DNA of 64,000 nt from NCBI RefSeq assembly GCF_000745775.1, contig NZ_JQJY01000008.1, positions 124,001-188,000 of the forward strand. Reading direction: 5' to 3'. Shown here in pieces: positions 26,761-35,536 of the stretch; the stretch's first letter is position 1; each line of letters opens with the position of its first letter. The DNA is from Flavobacterium sp. ASV13 (GTDB lineage: Bacteria > Bacteroidota > Bacteroidia > Flavobacteriales > Flavobacteriaceae). Position numbers and translations under genes: made by a program. A model generated the notes under the pieces. The model searched no databases. It had not been told where the DNA came from and saw only the letters and a list, made by a program, of their open reading frames with translations.

Positions 26761-27798
26761 ATGAATAAAAAGATTGATAATATTTTGGATAACAAGTGGT
26801 GGCAGGAAATTGCTGTTGTCCTTTTTTCATTTACAATTTATACATTAAAAAATGACTGGATGCTTTTCAGCTCCGTCACTTCCATTTTAATGGGGATTTT
26901 TTTCTATTTTATTTTGTACATGCATGCGCAGTTCAATCGGTTTTTTCTTCTTCCTATATTATTCAAAACGCAGCGTCCTTTAACTTATATTTTTCTGACT
27001 CTTTTCGGAGTTTTTGTGTTCTCTGTTATTTTGTATGAAATCACAATGTTGGATATGTTCAGCAATTGCCGTTTGTATCAGAATTCGCATCAAAGAAGTT
27101 ATGTATACCAATTGGCGAGTGTTTTAGGGACTTTGGTTTGTATTTTAAGCCCGATTATTGTTTTTAAATTCTACAGAATTCATAAAAGAAGAACTGATGA
27201 AACTTTGTTGTTCAATCAGATGCAATTGAATTCCTTAAAAGGACAATTAAATCCGCATTTTTTATTTAATACCTTTAATACGCTTTACGGAATCAGCTTG
27301 GAATTCCCTGACCGAACTCCGGATTTGATTATGAAAGTATCGCAATTAATGCGTTATCAGCTCGAAAGCAATAATAAACAATGCGTATCTTTAGAAGATG
27401 AATTGGAATTTATAAACAGTTATGTACAGCTTGAAAAAGAACGAGTAGGGTATCGTTGTGATATTACTTTTGATAGTAAAGTTGATAATGAAAATGCCTA
27501 TAAAATTTCGCCGATGCTGTTGATTGCTTTTATAGAAAATGCGTTTAAACACGGAACTTGCGCGATTGAAAAATGTTTTGTCCGAATTTTTATTACGGCT
27601 GAAAACGGATATCTTCATTTGCACGTTGTTAATTCAATTCCGACGAAAAAAACAGATGTGGTTTCGACTAAAATTGGTTTGAAAAATACCATCGAAAGAT
27701 TGAATTTGATTTATGGAAAAGACTATAAATTAGATATTCAGGATGAAAAAAATACCTATATAATTGATTTGAAACTGCAGTTGAAAAAGTTTTTATAA
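26761..27798 (+). CDS. LytS/YehU-type sensor histidine kinase
   Basis: A 345-residue membrane kinase. There are four hydrophobic segments (about 16-29, 37-54, 75-94, 117-137) and no large periplasmic domain. The His_kinase domain follows with LKGQLNPHFLFNTFNTLYG (His166 phosphorylated) and the ATPase boxes FIENAFKHG and IGLKNTIERLNLIYG. Its stop overlaps the start of the response regulator by one base (TAATG). It is divergent from the second RND operon, whose control it may serve (inference). Confidence 0.93.
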   Translation: MNKKIDNILDNKWWQEIAVVLFSFTIYTLKNDWMLFSSVTSILMGIFFYFILYMHAQFNRFFLLPILFKTQRPLTYIFLTLFGVFVFSVILYEITMLDMFSNCRLYQNSHQRSYVYQLASVLGTLVCILSPIIVFKFYRIHKRRTDETLLFNQMQLNSLKGQLNPHFLFNTFNTLYGISLEFPDRTPDLIMKVSQLMRYQLESNNKQCVSLEDELEFINSYVQLEKERVGYRCDITFDSKVDNENAYKISPMLLIAFIENAFKHGTCAIEKCFVRIFITAENGYLHLHVVNSIPTKKTDVVSTKIGLKNTIERLNLIYGKDYKLDIQDEKNTYIIDLKLQLKKFL

Positions 27799-28496
27799 TG
27801 AAAGAGCCAAAAAAATGTATAATTGTTGATGATGAGCCGGCGGCGCATTATGTTTTGGCGAATTATATCAAACAAAATCCACAATTGGAATTGGTTTTTC
27901 AAGGATATAACGGAATCGAAGCAATGGATTATCTGCGTGAAAATCATGTCGATTTAATGTTTTTGGATATTAATATGCCAGAGATTTCAGGAATGGAATT
28001 ATTAAAGATCATTCCGAATCATCCCAAAACAATTTTAACTACAGCTTATTCTGAATTTGCTTTAGAAAGTTACGATTACGGTGTAATTGATTATTTGCTG
28101 AAACCTATTTATTTTCCAAGATTTTTAAAAGCAGTTGACCGTTTTTTCTCAACAGAAACATTAAAAGTAAAAGAAGAAGAAACTATCGTAAATTCAATAA
28201 GCGTTAAAGTTGATGGTTATTTTATTGATATAGAATTAGATCAGCTTTTATATGCGCAGAGTTTTGGAAATTACGTTAAACTTCACACCATTAAGCGAAC
28301 CTATCTGGCTTCCATAACTACGACTGAATTAGAGAAATGTTTGCCAGAAAAAAGCTTTATTCGAATCCATAAATCGTATATCGTTGCGCTTGATAAAATT
28401 GAAGAGACAGAAAAAGATTTTGTGGTCATCAAACACGAAAAATTACCAATTGGAATTACATATAAAAGAGAATTATCAGACCGTTTAAAAAGATAA
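27798..28496 (+). CDS. LytTR-family response regulator
   Basis: A 232-residue protein. Residues 1-120 are a receiver domain with DDE at 11-13, phospho-acceptor Asp57 in LMFLDINMPEISG, the switch Thr (LTTAYS) and Lys (LLKPI). Residues about 135-232 are a LytTR DNA-binding domain (YAQSFGNYVKLHTIKRTYLASITTTELEKCL, FIRIHKSYIVAL). It is the partner of the kinase directly upstream; translation is coupled through TAATG. Confidence 0.95.
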   Translation: MKEPKKCIIVDDEPAAHYVLANYIKQNPQLELVFQGYNGIEAMDYLRENHVDLMFLDINMPEISGMELLKIIPNHPKTILTTAYSEFALESYDYGVIDYLLKPIYFPRFLKAVDRFFSTETLKVKEEETIVNSISVKVDGYFIDIELDQLLYAQSFGNYVKLHTIKRTYLASITTTELEKCLPEKSFIRIHKSYIVALDKIEETEKDFVVIKHEKLPIGITYKRELSDRLKR

Positions 28497-28598
28497 GAAA
28501 TTGTTGATAAATTTTTTGAAGGCCTTCATTTAATCTTCATTTAAAAGTAGTAATTTTAATACGTTATTTCAAGGCTATTAATTTGTAAATGAGGGATT

Positions 28599-29072
28599 AT
28601 GAGAAATCTTTTGCTGATTGTTCTTTTTTTATCCAATGGTTTTCTTTTTGCGCAGGAAGGCATAAATATGAAGAAAGTAATAACGCCTCCGGAAAAGGTT
28701 CGATTTGCTTTTGAAAAAGAATATCCCGGAAAAACTGCGGTTTGGTCTGAAGAATATGTTGGCGATGATGATGACGAAGTTCGTTATGAAGCGAAATTCA
28801 ACAAAGATAAAAACACAAAAGCGGTGGCAATTTATGATAATTCCGGAGTTTTGAAAGCGTTCCAACTTCAAATTCCTTTAAGCAAACTGCCAATTAATGC
28901 ACAGACTTATTTAAAAAAGAATTATTCGCCAAAAGCTATTAAAGAAATTGCGGTTGTTGTTGACGATAAAAATAAAACAACGTATGAAGTTGGAGTTACA
29001 AAAGACTCAAAATTTTACGATGTTGTTTTTGATAAAGATGGTGACTTTAATGTTTCTATCGAGAAAAATTGA
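28599..29072 (+). CDS. PepSY-like periplasmic protein (PF11396 type)
   Basis: A 157-residue protein with a signal peptide (MRNLLLIVLFLSNGFLFAQE). The mature part has two related halves with FEKEYPGKTAVWSEEYVGDDDDEVRYEAKF, typical of the beta-lactamase-inhibitor-like, PepSY-like family of Bacteroidota. Family members are secreted, and several lie next to two-component genes. The gene follows the LytTR regulator by 102 bases, so it may be part of, or a target of, that system. Confidence 0.8.
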   Translation: MRNLLLIVLFLSNGFLFAQEGINMKKVITPPEKVRFAFEKEYPGKTAVWSEEYVGDDDDEVRYEAKFNKDKNTKAVAIYDNSGVLKAFQLQIPLSKLPINAQTYLKKNYSPKAIKEIAVVVDDKNKTTYEVGVTKDSKFYDVVFDKDGDFNVSIEKN

Positions 29073-29111
29073 AATATACTTGCTTACTAATTCAATATAT
29101 TTAAAAAGGCA

Positions 29112-29147
29112 AACCCGGCAGTTTTTATGACTGTCGGGTTTTGTTTT
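29112..29147 (+). terminator. Terminator after the PepSY-like gene
   Basis: The stem AACCCGGCAG/CTGTCGGGTT (one G-U pair) with a nine-base loop is followed by TTGTTTTTT. It lies 39 bases beyond the stop. Confidence 0.8.
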
Positions 29148-29160
29148 TTATGAGAATAAA

Positions 29161-29877
29161 TTATGAAATGGCTAATTTTTCTTTCCAAATATTTAGCCTT
29201 ACGCCTTTGAAAATAAGCCATAAAGTAAGTCCGAATTCGGCAACTATACATGGAAATAATAATGCAAAGCTAGAAAGTTCAGGCGCCAGAATTGATGCAA
29301 AACTATTTGCTAAATAACAAATTCCTGCAATTGCCATTAGAACACCCAAAACTTTTGGAAAATAACCAGATTTATAAATTAAATACCCTTCAATCAGACA
29401 CACAAATCCAAAAAAGATCAAACCAACTCCAAATCCATAACCATGCAATTTTATGGAAAGATAGGCAAGCGTATGCAATTGGTCAGGATTAAAGGATTTT
29501 AGATATTCGCCATCTCCTAAAAAGAATAATGCAGCAAGAAGATTTAATTTATTAGCTACCAAAACGGCAGTCTGAATCAAATTAAAGGATACATTAAGAA
29601 GTGCCAATTTTTTGCTTACAGGCTTAAAAAGATGATAAAGTATAATCATTACAGGCAGATCGCAAATCTGCATAATCAAATCAGCGCTGATGCCTAATCT
29701 CCATAAAAAATCAGCATGAATAATATTGTTTGCTGTTGCATTAGCGTTTCCAGGAACAAATAATTTATTTCTGACGAAAGCTTCAGCAAATAAGCCCGTT
29801 AGTATAATGACTAAGTATAATAGTCCCGCTATTCTCGCATAAAACTGCGGAGAAGTTTCAAAATTTTTTGGTTTCAT
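29161..29877 (-). CDS. DUF4386 family membrane protein
   Basis: A 238-residue protein with about six hydrophobic segments. The opening FETSPQFYARIAGLLYLVIILTGLFAE and later RLGISADLIMQICDLPVMIILYHLF and YLANSFASI are the DUF4386 signatures. The family has no known biochemical function. The gene is alone; a convergent terminator lies on its 3' side at 29112-29147. Confidence 0.88.
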   Translation of the reverse strand: MKPKNFETSPQFYARIAGLLYLVIILTGLFAEAFVRNKLFVPGNANATANNIIHADFLWRLGISADLIMQICDLPVMIILYHLFKPVSKKLALLNVSFNLIQTAVLVANKLNLLAALFFLGDGEYLKSFNPDQLHTLAYLSIKLHGYGFGVGLIFFGFVCLIEGYLIYKSGYFPKVLGVLMAIAGICYLANSFASILAPELSSFALLFPCIVAEFGLTLWLIFKGVRLNIWKEKLAIS

Positions 29878-29967
29878 ATTTTGGTTGGTTTTAGATAAGA
29901 CGTTTGTCTAATCAAATTGTTACCAGCCTATGAAAATAGTTTAATGTTTTGATATTGAATGAGAAAA

Positions 29968-29996
29968 CCCGACAGATTTCATTACTGTCGGGCTTT
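29968..29996 (-). terminator. Hairpin behind the first SDR gene
   Basis: CCCGACAG and CTGTCGGG form an eight-base stem with a nine-base loop, followed on the minus strand by TTTTC. It lies between the SDR gene stop (30050) and the DUF4386 start. Confidence 0.6.
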
Positions 29997-30049
29997 GTTT
30001 TTATATTAAAGTTATAGTTAATAATTTACAATTAACCATTTACAATTAA

Positions 30050-30814
30050 TTAAAGCATCATTCCGCCAGAAGCTTCAATACGCTGCGCATTTACCCAACG
30101 TGCATCTTCGGTACATAAAAATGCAACAACGCCGCCAATATCGTCTGGCAAACCAACTCTTCCTAAAGCAGTCACAGAAGCAATTTGCTGATTCATTTGT
30201 TCATTATCGCGAACAACGCCTCCTCCAAAATCAGTTTCGATTGCGCCTGGAGCCACAACATTAGCTCTGATTTTTCTTGCGCCCAATTCTTTTGCCTGAT
30301 ATTTGGTTAAAGTTTCAATCGCACCTTTCATAGATGCATAAGCAGCGTAACCTGGGAAAGAAAATCGAGCTAAACCAGTTGAAATATTTACAATTCCGCC
30401 ACCGTCATTCATTACATTTAATGCTTTTTGCGTCAGGAAAAATGGACCTTTAAACTGAATATTAGTCAATTGATCAAATTCAGCTTCAGTTGTTCCAATG
30501 AATGAATTGTGAATCCCGATTCCTGCATTATTCACCAAAAAGTCAAATTTGTCTGTTTTGAAAGTATTTTTTAACGCGGTTTTTACTTCTTCAAAAAAAG
30601 AATCAAAAGTCCCAGAATCAGCAACATTCAATTGAAGTGAAGCTGCTTTTTGTCCTAAGTTTTCAATTTCTTTAACTACTGAATCAGCTTCTTCTTTTTT
30701 ACTGTTGTAAGTTATGATTACGTCGATTCCTTTTTTTGCAATTGCAATTGCCATATTTTTTCCTAAACCTCTGCTTCCTCCTGTAACCAGAGCTATTTTT
30801 GTATTTACTGCCAT
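30050..30814 (-). CDS. Short-chain dehydrogenase/reductase
   Basis: A 254-residue classical SDR: TGGSRGLGKNMA (NAD(P)-binding glycines near residue 12), NNAG (about 95), catalytic Ser, and YAAYASMKGAIE with Tyr-x-x-x-Lys (about 160). The ending, RWVNAQRIEASGGMML, is typical of glucose/ribitol-dehydrogenase-like members. The cofactor loop with TYNSKKEEA suggests NADPH. The substrate is not evident. It is followed by a hairpin. Confidence 0.9.
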   Translation of the reverse strand: MAVNTKIALVTGGSRGLGKNMAIAIAKKGIDVIITYNSKKEEADSVVKEIENLGQKAASLQLNVADSGTFDSFFEEVKTALKNTFKTDKFDFLVNNAGIGIHNSFIGTTEAEFDQLTNIQFKGPFFLTQKALNVMNDGGGIVNISTGLARFSFPGYAAYASMKGAIETLTKYQAKELGARKIRANVVAPGAIETDFGGGVVRDNEQMNQQIASVTALGRVGLPDDIGGVVAFLCTEDARWVNAQRIEASGGMML

Positions 30815-30918
30815 GTTTTTTTAATTGTTAATTATTAATTGTTAATTGTTAATTGTGAATGGTGAAATGTCAAATGCTTTGTCTTTTTAATTAACAATTC
30901 ACCATTTATCATTTACCA
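30815..30918. repeat. TTGTTAA tandem repeats between the SDR genes
   Basis: About four 7-base units of TTGTTAA(T) run from 30831 to 30856, with AATTGTGAATGGTGAA facing TTCACCATTTATC-type complements around 30898. Simple AT spacers of this kind also lie at 30014-30045. There is no gene here. Confidence 0.55.
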
Positions 30919-31641
30919 TTAATTATGCATTGCATTAAAATGATTTCTCAAATCTTCTGCACTAGCGTTTAATCTTGTTTCGCTGGTTCCAAAAGTAAGT
31001 TCTGATCTTCCTTCTTTAAGTTGTTCAAAGATTGATTCAATAAAACTGCTTACGCTTGGGTGCGCGTCATGTAGACCAATTCCGCCTAAATCTGTGTTTA
31101 ATGCTGGTGGAATAATTTCAATTACTTCGATATTTTTCGCTTTTAGCAAATGACGAAGTGAAAGTGTAAACGAACGGAAAAATGCTTTTGTAGCCGAATA
31201 AACCGGAACTTTTGCAAAAGGAGAAAATGCCAATCCAGAAGTTACATTCATCACTGTTGTCAATGATTTCAGCTGAATAAATAAAGACGTTAAATGTAAT
31301 TGAGCTTCAATATTAGTGGTAAGTTCTGATTTCATACTTTCGTAGAACTCAGCATCTGTAACTGAAACCCATTTCTGAATTCCTGCATTATTGATTAAAA
31401 CGTTTAAATCCGGATGATTTTCAGAAATCCATTCATAAAGTGCAATACGTTCTTGTTCTACAGATAAGTCACAGACTTTAGTAATAACTGAAGGAAATTT
31501 AGCTTTCACTTCATTTAAAGCCGATTCTCTTCTTCCGCAAATTATAACAGTATTGTTTTCCTGAATAAATCGTTCGGCAAGCCCAAGTCCGATACCGCTT
31601 GCACCGCCTGTTATTAAAATTTTGTTGTTTGATAAATTCAT
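30919..31641 (-). CDS. Short-chain dehydrogenase/reductase, DltE-like
   Basis: A 240-residue SDR: ITGGASGIGLGLAERF at the N terminus, INNAGIQKW around residue 88, and catalytic YSATKAFFRSFTLSLRHLL with Tyr-x-x-x-Lys near 155. It resembles DltE-like oxidoreductases of unknown substrate. It is upstream of and in line with the other SDR gene, but a 104-base repeat-rich gap separates them, so an operon is possible rather than certain. It lies downstream of an AraC regulator. Confidence 0.9.
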   Translation of the reverse strand: MNLSNNKILITGGASGIGLGLAERFIQENNTVIICGRRESALNEVKAKFPSVITKVCDLSVEQERIALYEWISENHPDLNVLINNAGIQKWVSVTDAEFYESMKSELTTNIEAQLHLTSLFIQLKSLTTVMNVTSGLAFSPFAKVPVYSATKAFFRSFTLSLRHLLKAKNIEVIEIIPPALNTDLGGIGLHDAHPSVSSFIESIFEQLKEGRSELTFGTSETRLNASAEDLRNHFNAMHN

Positions 31642-31794
31642 CTTTTCGATCTTTTAAATTGATAAGACAAAGGTAGGAGTGAAGTAGATGTGGAGAATTG
31701 TAAATATCAAACCGATTTTTGCAAAATTCAAATCAGGTATTAAATTTTTAATTTATAGATTTCAAACTTGAAACCTGAAACCTGAAACAAAATA

Positions 31795-32718
31795 TTAACT
31801 CCTAAAAGCCAGAGGCGTCAAAGAAGTTTGTTTTTTAAAAAAGTTAGAAAAATGCGCCAATTCTTCAAAACCAAGCGAATAAGCAATTTCAGAAATGTTC
31901 CAATCCGTTTGTTTTAGAAGGATTTTGGCTTCGTTGGTTAATCTTGAACTAATTAATTCGGTTGTGGTTTTTCCTGTGTTTTCTTTTAAAACCTTATTTA
32001 AATGATTAACATGAACGGATAATCGGGCTGCAAAATCTTTCGCGGTCCTTAATTCTAATTTCTGATGTGGCGATTCAATTGGGAATTGTCTCTCTAATAA
32101 TTCAGCAAATAATGAAGAAACCCTCGCAGCCGAATTATGTTTGGAATATAATGCTGTAATAGGTTGTAATTTTTGTCCAAAGTGAATTAATTCCGCAACA
32201 TAATTTCGGATTAAATCGTATTTGTAGATGTAATCAGAATTAATTTCTTTTTGTATTTTATTGAAAATCAATTCAACTTCTGAAACTTCTTCATCTGATA
32301 GCTGAAAAATGGGATAACCGTCAGAAGCAAAAATTGGAAGTTCGTCCAAATCAATTCCGCTTTTGTTTTTGGATAAAAATTCACTGGTAAAAACACAAAA
32401 TTGTCCACCTTGATTGGTGTCTTGCGGTAAATAGTTATAAGGAATTTTAGGAGTGGCAAACAACAATCCTTGTTTTTCTATTTCGATTACTTTATCCGCA
32501 TATTCAGCTTTGTTGTGACCTCTAATAAGACTTATTTTGTAATAAGCTCTTCTGTCATAAGGCATTCCAGGTTTTCCTTTCATACGTTCCAGAAGCTCTT
32601 TAATGTCAAAAACATTAAAATGGCCAATTTCTTTTTGAATGTCATTTGGTAATAAAGAGTTCGGTTCAATGGTTGAGCCTTCGGTAATATCCTGATAAAA
32701 TGAATCTAGAGATTTCAT
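31795..32718 (-). CDS. AraC family transcriptional regulator
   Basis: A 307-residue protein starting at 32718 (MKSLDSFYQDI); the frame runs 8 codons further up to 32742 without support. The N-terminal cupin-like domain is followed by two helix-turn-helices: TAKDFAARLSVHVNHLNKVLKE, then WNISEIAYSLGFEELAHFSNFFKKQTSLTPLAFR. The two SDR genes downstream on the same strand are likely targets, as AraC-SDR arrays are common in Bacteroidota (inference). Confidence 0.9.
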   Translation of the reverse strand: MKSLDSFYQDITEGSTIEPNSLLPNDIQKEIGHFNVFDIKELLERMKGKPGMPYDRRAYYKISLIRGHNKAEYADKVIEIEKQGLLFATPKIPYNYLPQDTNQGGQFCVFTSEFLSKNKSGIDLDELPIFASDGYPIFQLSDEEVSEVELIFNKIQKEINSDYIYKYDLIRNYVAELIHFGQKLQPITALYSKHNSAARVSSLFAELLERQFPIESPHQKLELRTAKDFAARLSVHVNHLNKVLKENTGKTTTELISSRLTNEAKILLKQTDWNISEIAYSLGFEELAHFSNFFKKQTSLTPLAFRS

Positions 32719-32768
32719 ATTGTTATGAATTGTAAAATTCAAATATACGAAAAAATAAGCTTCGTAGG

Positions 32769-32863
32769 TTTAACCGCAAAGAACGCAAAGAATTTACGCA
32801 AAGCACCCTATTTTATTTTTCTTGCGAACCTTGCGTAAATTCTTTGCGTTCTTTGCGGTTAAA
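32769..32863. repeat. Perfect 33-base inverted repeat of the TTTGCG type
   Basis: The arms 32769-32801 and 32831-32863 are exact reverse complements with a 29-base loop, built from CGCAAAGAACGCAAAGAA units. The right arm covers the stop codon (32859-32861) of the 2H phosphoesterase gene. The structure may end transcription of that minus-strand gene. Confidence 0.85.
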
Positions 32864-33422
32864 AAAGGCTTCCCTGAACAAATTCAAGTTCTGGATTATT
32901 GCCAAAGGGAATTGTGTCAATTACAAAAAACTGCTTTACAACAGGATCAAATTCGCGTAAGACGATTTTATCGCACAAAAAATCCATATTTATTGTAGTA
33001 AAAAGTTGTGACGCGATTTTTAGATTTTCGGGAGTTAGTCTTCTACCAATTGAAATGTGTGGGTCGTCACTTTTTTTTAGTTTTAAAGATTTTAAAGTTT
33101 CATGAATCTTTTTCATGATAGGCTTTAAATTATTTTTAGAATCTTCATTTGGATTTATAAAAAACGCGCCGCTGTTTTGATAAGATCCAAAATCATTAAG
33201 ATAAACTGTACTCGAAGAAAAAGTATTGCAGATTTTAACAAGTTTTTGATTGAAGTTTCCAAATTGCGATTCGTCAATCGTAAATTCGCAAATTGTAATA
33301 TGCGCAACAGAATTGCAACTGTTGTACCATTTAATTTTACTTCTTAAAAAATCCTTCATTGTTTTGATAGCATCAATGACTTCTGGTGAAGGATGAAATA
33401 CAACAGAATATGTTTTCTCCAT
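32859..33422 (-). CDS. 2H phosphoesterase superfamily (2'-5' RNA ligase-like) protein
   Basis: A 187-residue cytoplasmic protein with the two HxTx-type motifs of the 2H superfamily: HITICEF around residue 42 and PHISIGR around residue 122. These His-Thr/Ser pairs form the catalytic site for 2',3'-cyclic or 2'-5' phosphodiester chemistry. The physiological substrate is unknown. The final codons and stop lie inside a 33-base inverted repeat. It lies 25 bases downstream of the 104-aa gene, probably in one transcript. Confidence 0.82.
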   Translation of the reverse strand: MEKTYSVVFHPSPEVIDAIKTMKDFLRSKIKWYNSCNSVAHITICEFTIDESQFGNFNQKLVKICNTFSSSTVYLNDFGSYQNSGAFFINPNEDSKNNLKPIMKKIHETLKSLKLKKSDDPHISIGRRLTPENLKIASQLFTTINMDFLCDKIVLREFDPVVKQFFVIDTIPFGNNPELEFVQGSLF

Positions 33423-33447
33423 TTTTAAGGCTTTGGTTTGAACAAAT

Positions 33448-33762
33448 TTAAAGTTTTCCCTTTAAATATAATCGATGCAGGATTTCAGATTTCAATAAAC
33501 CGCTTCCGCCGCCAAAATGCTCAATTACTTCAACATTTGGTTGTTGTTTTAGGCAAAATGAAGTAAATTCTTTTTCGACATGATCTTCGATTCCAGAACT
33601 TAAAAGAACAATATCAATTTTATGATTTTGAAAATATTCCTGTGCTTCTTTTTCATTGTTGAAAGCAACAGCATTCCAATTTTCATCTGCATTTACTAAT
33701 CGAAGCAAAATAGCTAAAATGGCTTCGTTTTTTCCGAGCAATAAGAATTCAAGCGTTTTCAT
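33448..33762 (-). CDS. Hypothetical protein with receiver-like fold
   Basis: A 104-residue protein. The pattern LEFLLLGKNEAILAILLRLVN, EAQEYFQNHKIDIVLLSSGIEDHVEKEFTSFC, then VIEHFGGGSGLL resembles a short response-regulator receiver (alternating strands and helices, with IDIVLLSSGI where a phospho-Asp loop would be). It lacks the acidic pair and the acceptor Asp, so it may be a non-phosphorylated pseudo-receiver. It is the first gene of a pair with the 2H phosphoesterase gene. Confidence 0.6.
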   Translation of the reverse strand: MKTLEFLLLGKNEAILAILLRLVNADENWNAVAFNNEKEAQEYFQNHKIDIVLLSSGIEDHVEKEFTSFCLKQQPNVEVIEHFGGGSGLLKSEILHRLYLKGKL

Positions 33763-34117
33763 AGTATTTCAGTTTTCAAAGCAAATTTATTGGTTAAATC
33801 GTGATTCCAACTTAATCTAGAATAAGAAATAATGTAAAGAAAAAGTTAAGTTTTGTATTTTTTTAATTTTTATAAGTTAAAATTTAAAACGTTAGTCCTT
33901 TGTTTTCAGTGTTTTAAATAAAATACGAATGTTAAAAATAAAATTATTTTTTTAGAATGAGGAAAACCGTAATGTTTTAGCAAATCATGAAAGTAAATTT
34001 GTCGCATAGAAATAGAGATTTATGGTGTTTTTGCCTTTTTTAATCATCATTTAAAGATTTCTATTGATTGTTACTAGTTTTTGGAGAAACACAGTAAGTT
34101 GAAATTTGACACATTCA

Positions 34118-34227
34118 TTTGATCGTGGGTACTTGTATAAATTTGCAAGATAAATACAAGAAGTCAAAATTTTTATCGGGTTTTTAGATTTGGTTACACG
34201 TTAGCTGAATTTAAAAACCCTTTTTTT
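34118..34227 (+). promoter_or_regulatory. Possible promoter followed by a hairpin with U run
   Basis: This lies in the 467-base gap 33763-34229. TTTG (34118-34121) and TAAATTTG (34138-34145) form a short-spaced Bacteroidota-type promoter. GGGTTTTTA (34178-34186) pairs with TAAAAACCC (34212-34220) and is followed by seven T. This could give a short RNA of about 75 nt, or the hairpin may only end the hydrolase transcript from the other strand. Nothing else was recognised in the gap. Confidence 0.35.
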
Positions 34228-34229
34228 AT

Positions 34230-35162
34230 TTAATAATATCCATGACTTTTAAGCCATTCTTCGCAGTCTTTTGTCCAGTTTTTGCTGGTATCTTTAACGC
34301 CTAAACCAAAGCCGTGACTGCCATTTTCATATAAATGTAATTCTGATGTAACATTATTTTTTTTGAGTGCGAGATAGTAATTAATACTGTTTTCGGGTAA
34401 AACGGCTGTATCATCGGTAGCATGCACTAAAAAAGTCGGAGGTGTTTGTTGTGTCACTTTTTTGTCATTGGAAAAAGAATCAATTATTTCCTGTGATGGA
34501 TTATTTCCCAATAAATTGGTTTGTGAACCTTTGTGTGTGATGTTATTTTCCATAGAAATAACGGGATAAATTAAAAGAGAAAAATCTGGACGTGCACTTA
34601 TTTTTGAAACAGATTCATACGTTTTGTCATTGTAATGTGTTGCCAAAGTGGAAGCCAGATGTCCGCCAGCCGAAAACCCAATTGTACCTATTTTATTACT
34701 GTCGATATTCCATTTTGCAGCATTTTCACGCACATAACGAATAGCTTCCTGAGCATCCTGCAACGGACCAATATTTTTGTTTTTCATAATTAAATCGCTT
34801 GGCAAACGATACTTTAAAACAAAGGCAGTAATACCTAAACTATTCAGCCAGTTTGCGACTTTTGTTCCTTCTTTATCCATTGAAAGGTGCGAATATCCTC
34901 CGCCAGGAAAAATAATTATAGCGGTCTGATTTGGTTTTACATCTTTTGGAATAAAAATACTTAGAGTTGGTATTGTAACAAAACTTGTGCTTTGAAGGAT
35001 CCCATCTTTTATAGTTTGTTTTTCCTGGTAATCTGCAGAAATAATTTCATCTGGAATTTTACTCCATAAAGGAATTATTTGGTTTTGGGCCTGCAGTTGA
35101 CAAATAGTTAATGTAAACAAAGTGAGCAGGATGAATGATTTTGGATAAAAAAGGGCTTTCAT
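34230..35162 (-). CDS. Secreted alpha/beta hydrolase, acetyl-xylan-esterase-like
   Basis: A 310-residue protein with a signal peptide (to about QLQAQ, residue 25). It has the alpha/beta hydrolase pattern of BD-FAE/CE-type carbohydrate esterases: oxyanion loop IIFPGGGYSHL, nucleophile Ser in GFSAGGHLAS, acid in VHATDDTAVLPENS and His in GSHGFGLG. It should deacetylate plant polysaccharide fragments. It is closely related to the first half of the fusion protein at 60548-62353. It is divergent from the pectin locus transporter gene and probably belongs to that locus. Confidence 0.88.
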   Translation of the reverse strand: MKALFYPKSFILLTLFTLTICQLQAQNQIIPLWSKIPDEIISADYQEKQTIKDGILQSTSFVTIPTLSIFIPKDVKPNQTAIIIFPGGGYSHLSMDKEGTKVANWLNSLGITAFVLKYRLPSDLIMKNKNIGPLQDAQEAIRYVRENAAKWNIDSNKIGTIGFSAGGHLASTLATHYNDKTYESVSKISARPDFSLLIYPVISMENNITHKGSQTNLLGNNPSQEIIDSFSNDKKVTQQTPPTFLVHATDDTAVLPENSINYYLALKKNNVTSELHLYENGSHGFGLGVKDTSKNWTKDCEEWLKSHGYY

Positions 35163-35388
35163 TTTTATGATTTATGATGTAATAGTTTGATATAGTTTAT
35201 GGTAAGGAAAAATGACTTAGAAATACGGGCAAATATCCCTTATTGTTTCAGGACAATTTTTGTACTTTAAACGGATGAATTTAGCACTTTGATATTTAAC
35301 AAATATATTGTTTAATATGTAATATTGTGGTATTTTTTTTATTCGATATGTTTATTTATTCAAATAAAATAATTTTTTATATAATTTA

Positions 35389-35433
35389 TTTGGATTATAA
35401 AGATTAAAAACTATATTTGTGCAATCGATTACA
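35389..35433 (+). promoter_or_regulatory. Promoter and LacI-type operator of the transporter operon
   Basis: TTTG (35389-35392), 19 bases, then TATATTTG (35412-35419): a full match to the Bacteroidota promoter. Directly abutting it is TGCAATCGATTACA (35420-35433), one base off the palindrome TGTAATCGATTACA. A bound repressor would cover the start point. The rest of the 374-base gap 35163-35536 is AT-rich, with nothing recognised. Confidence 0.8.
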
Positions 35434-35536
35434 TTAATTTGTTTTATTTGTATTAAATCCTTGTTTTTTAGTGCTTTTAAATTCGAATTGAGAGATAAAA
35501 CTAACTAACTAAAAAACATAAATTTTTATACCAACC

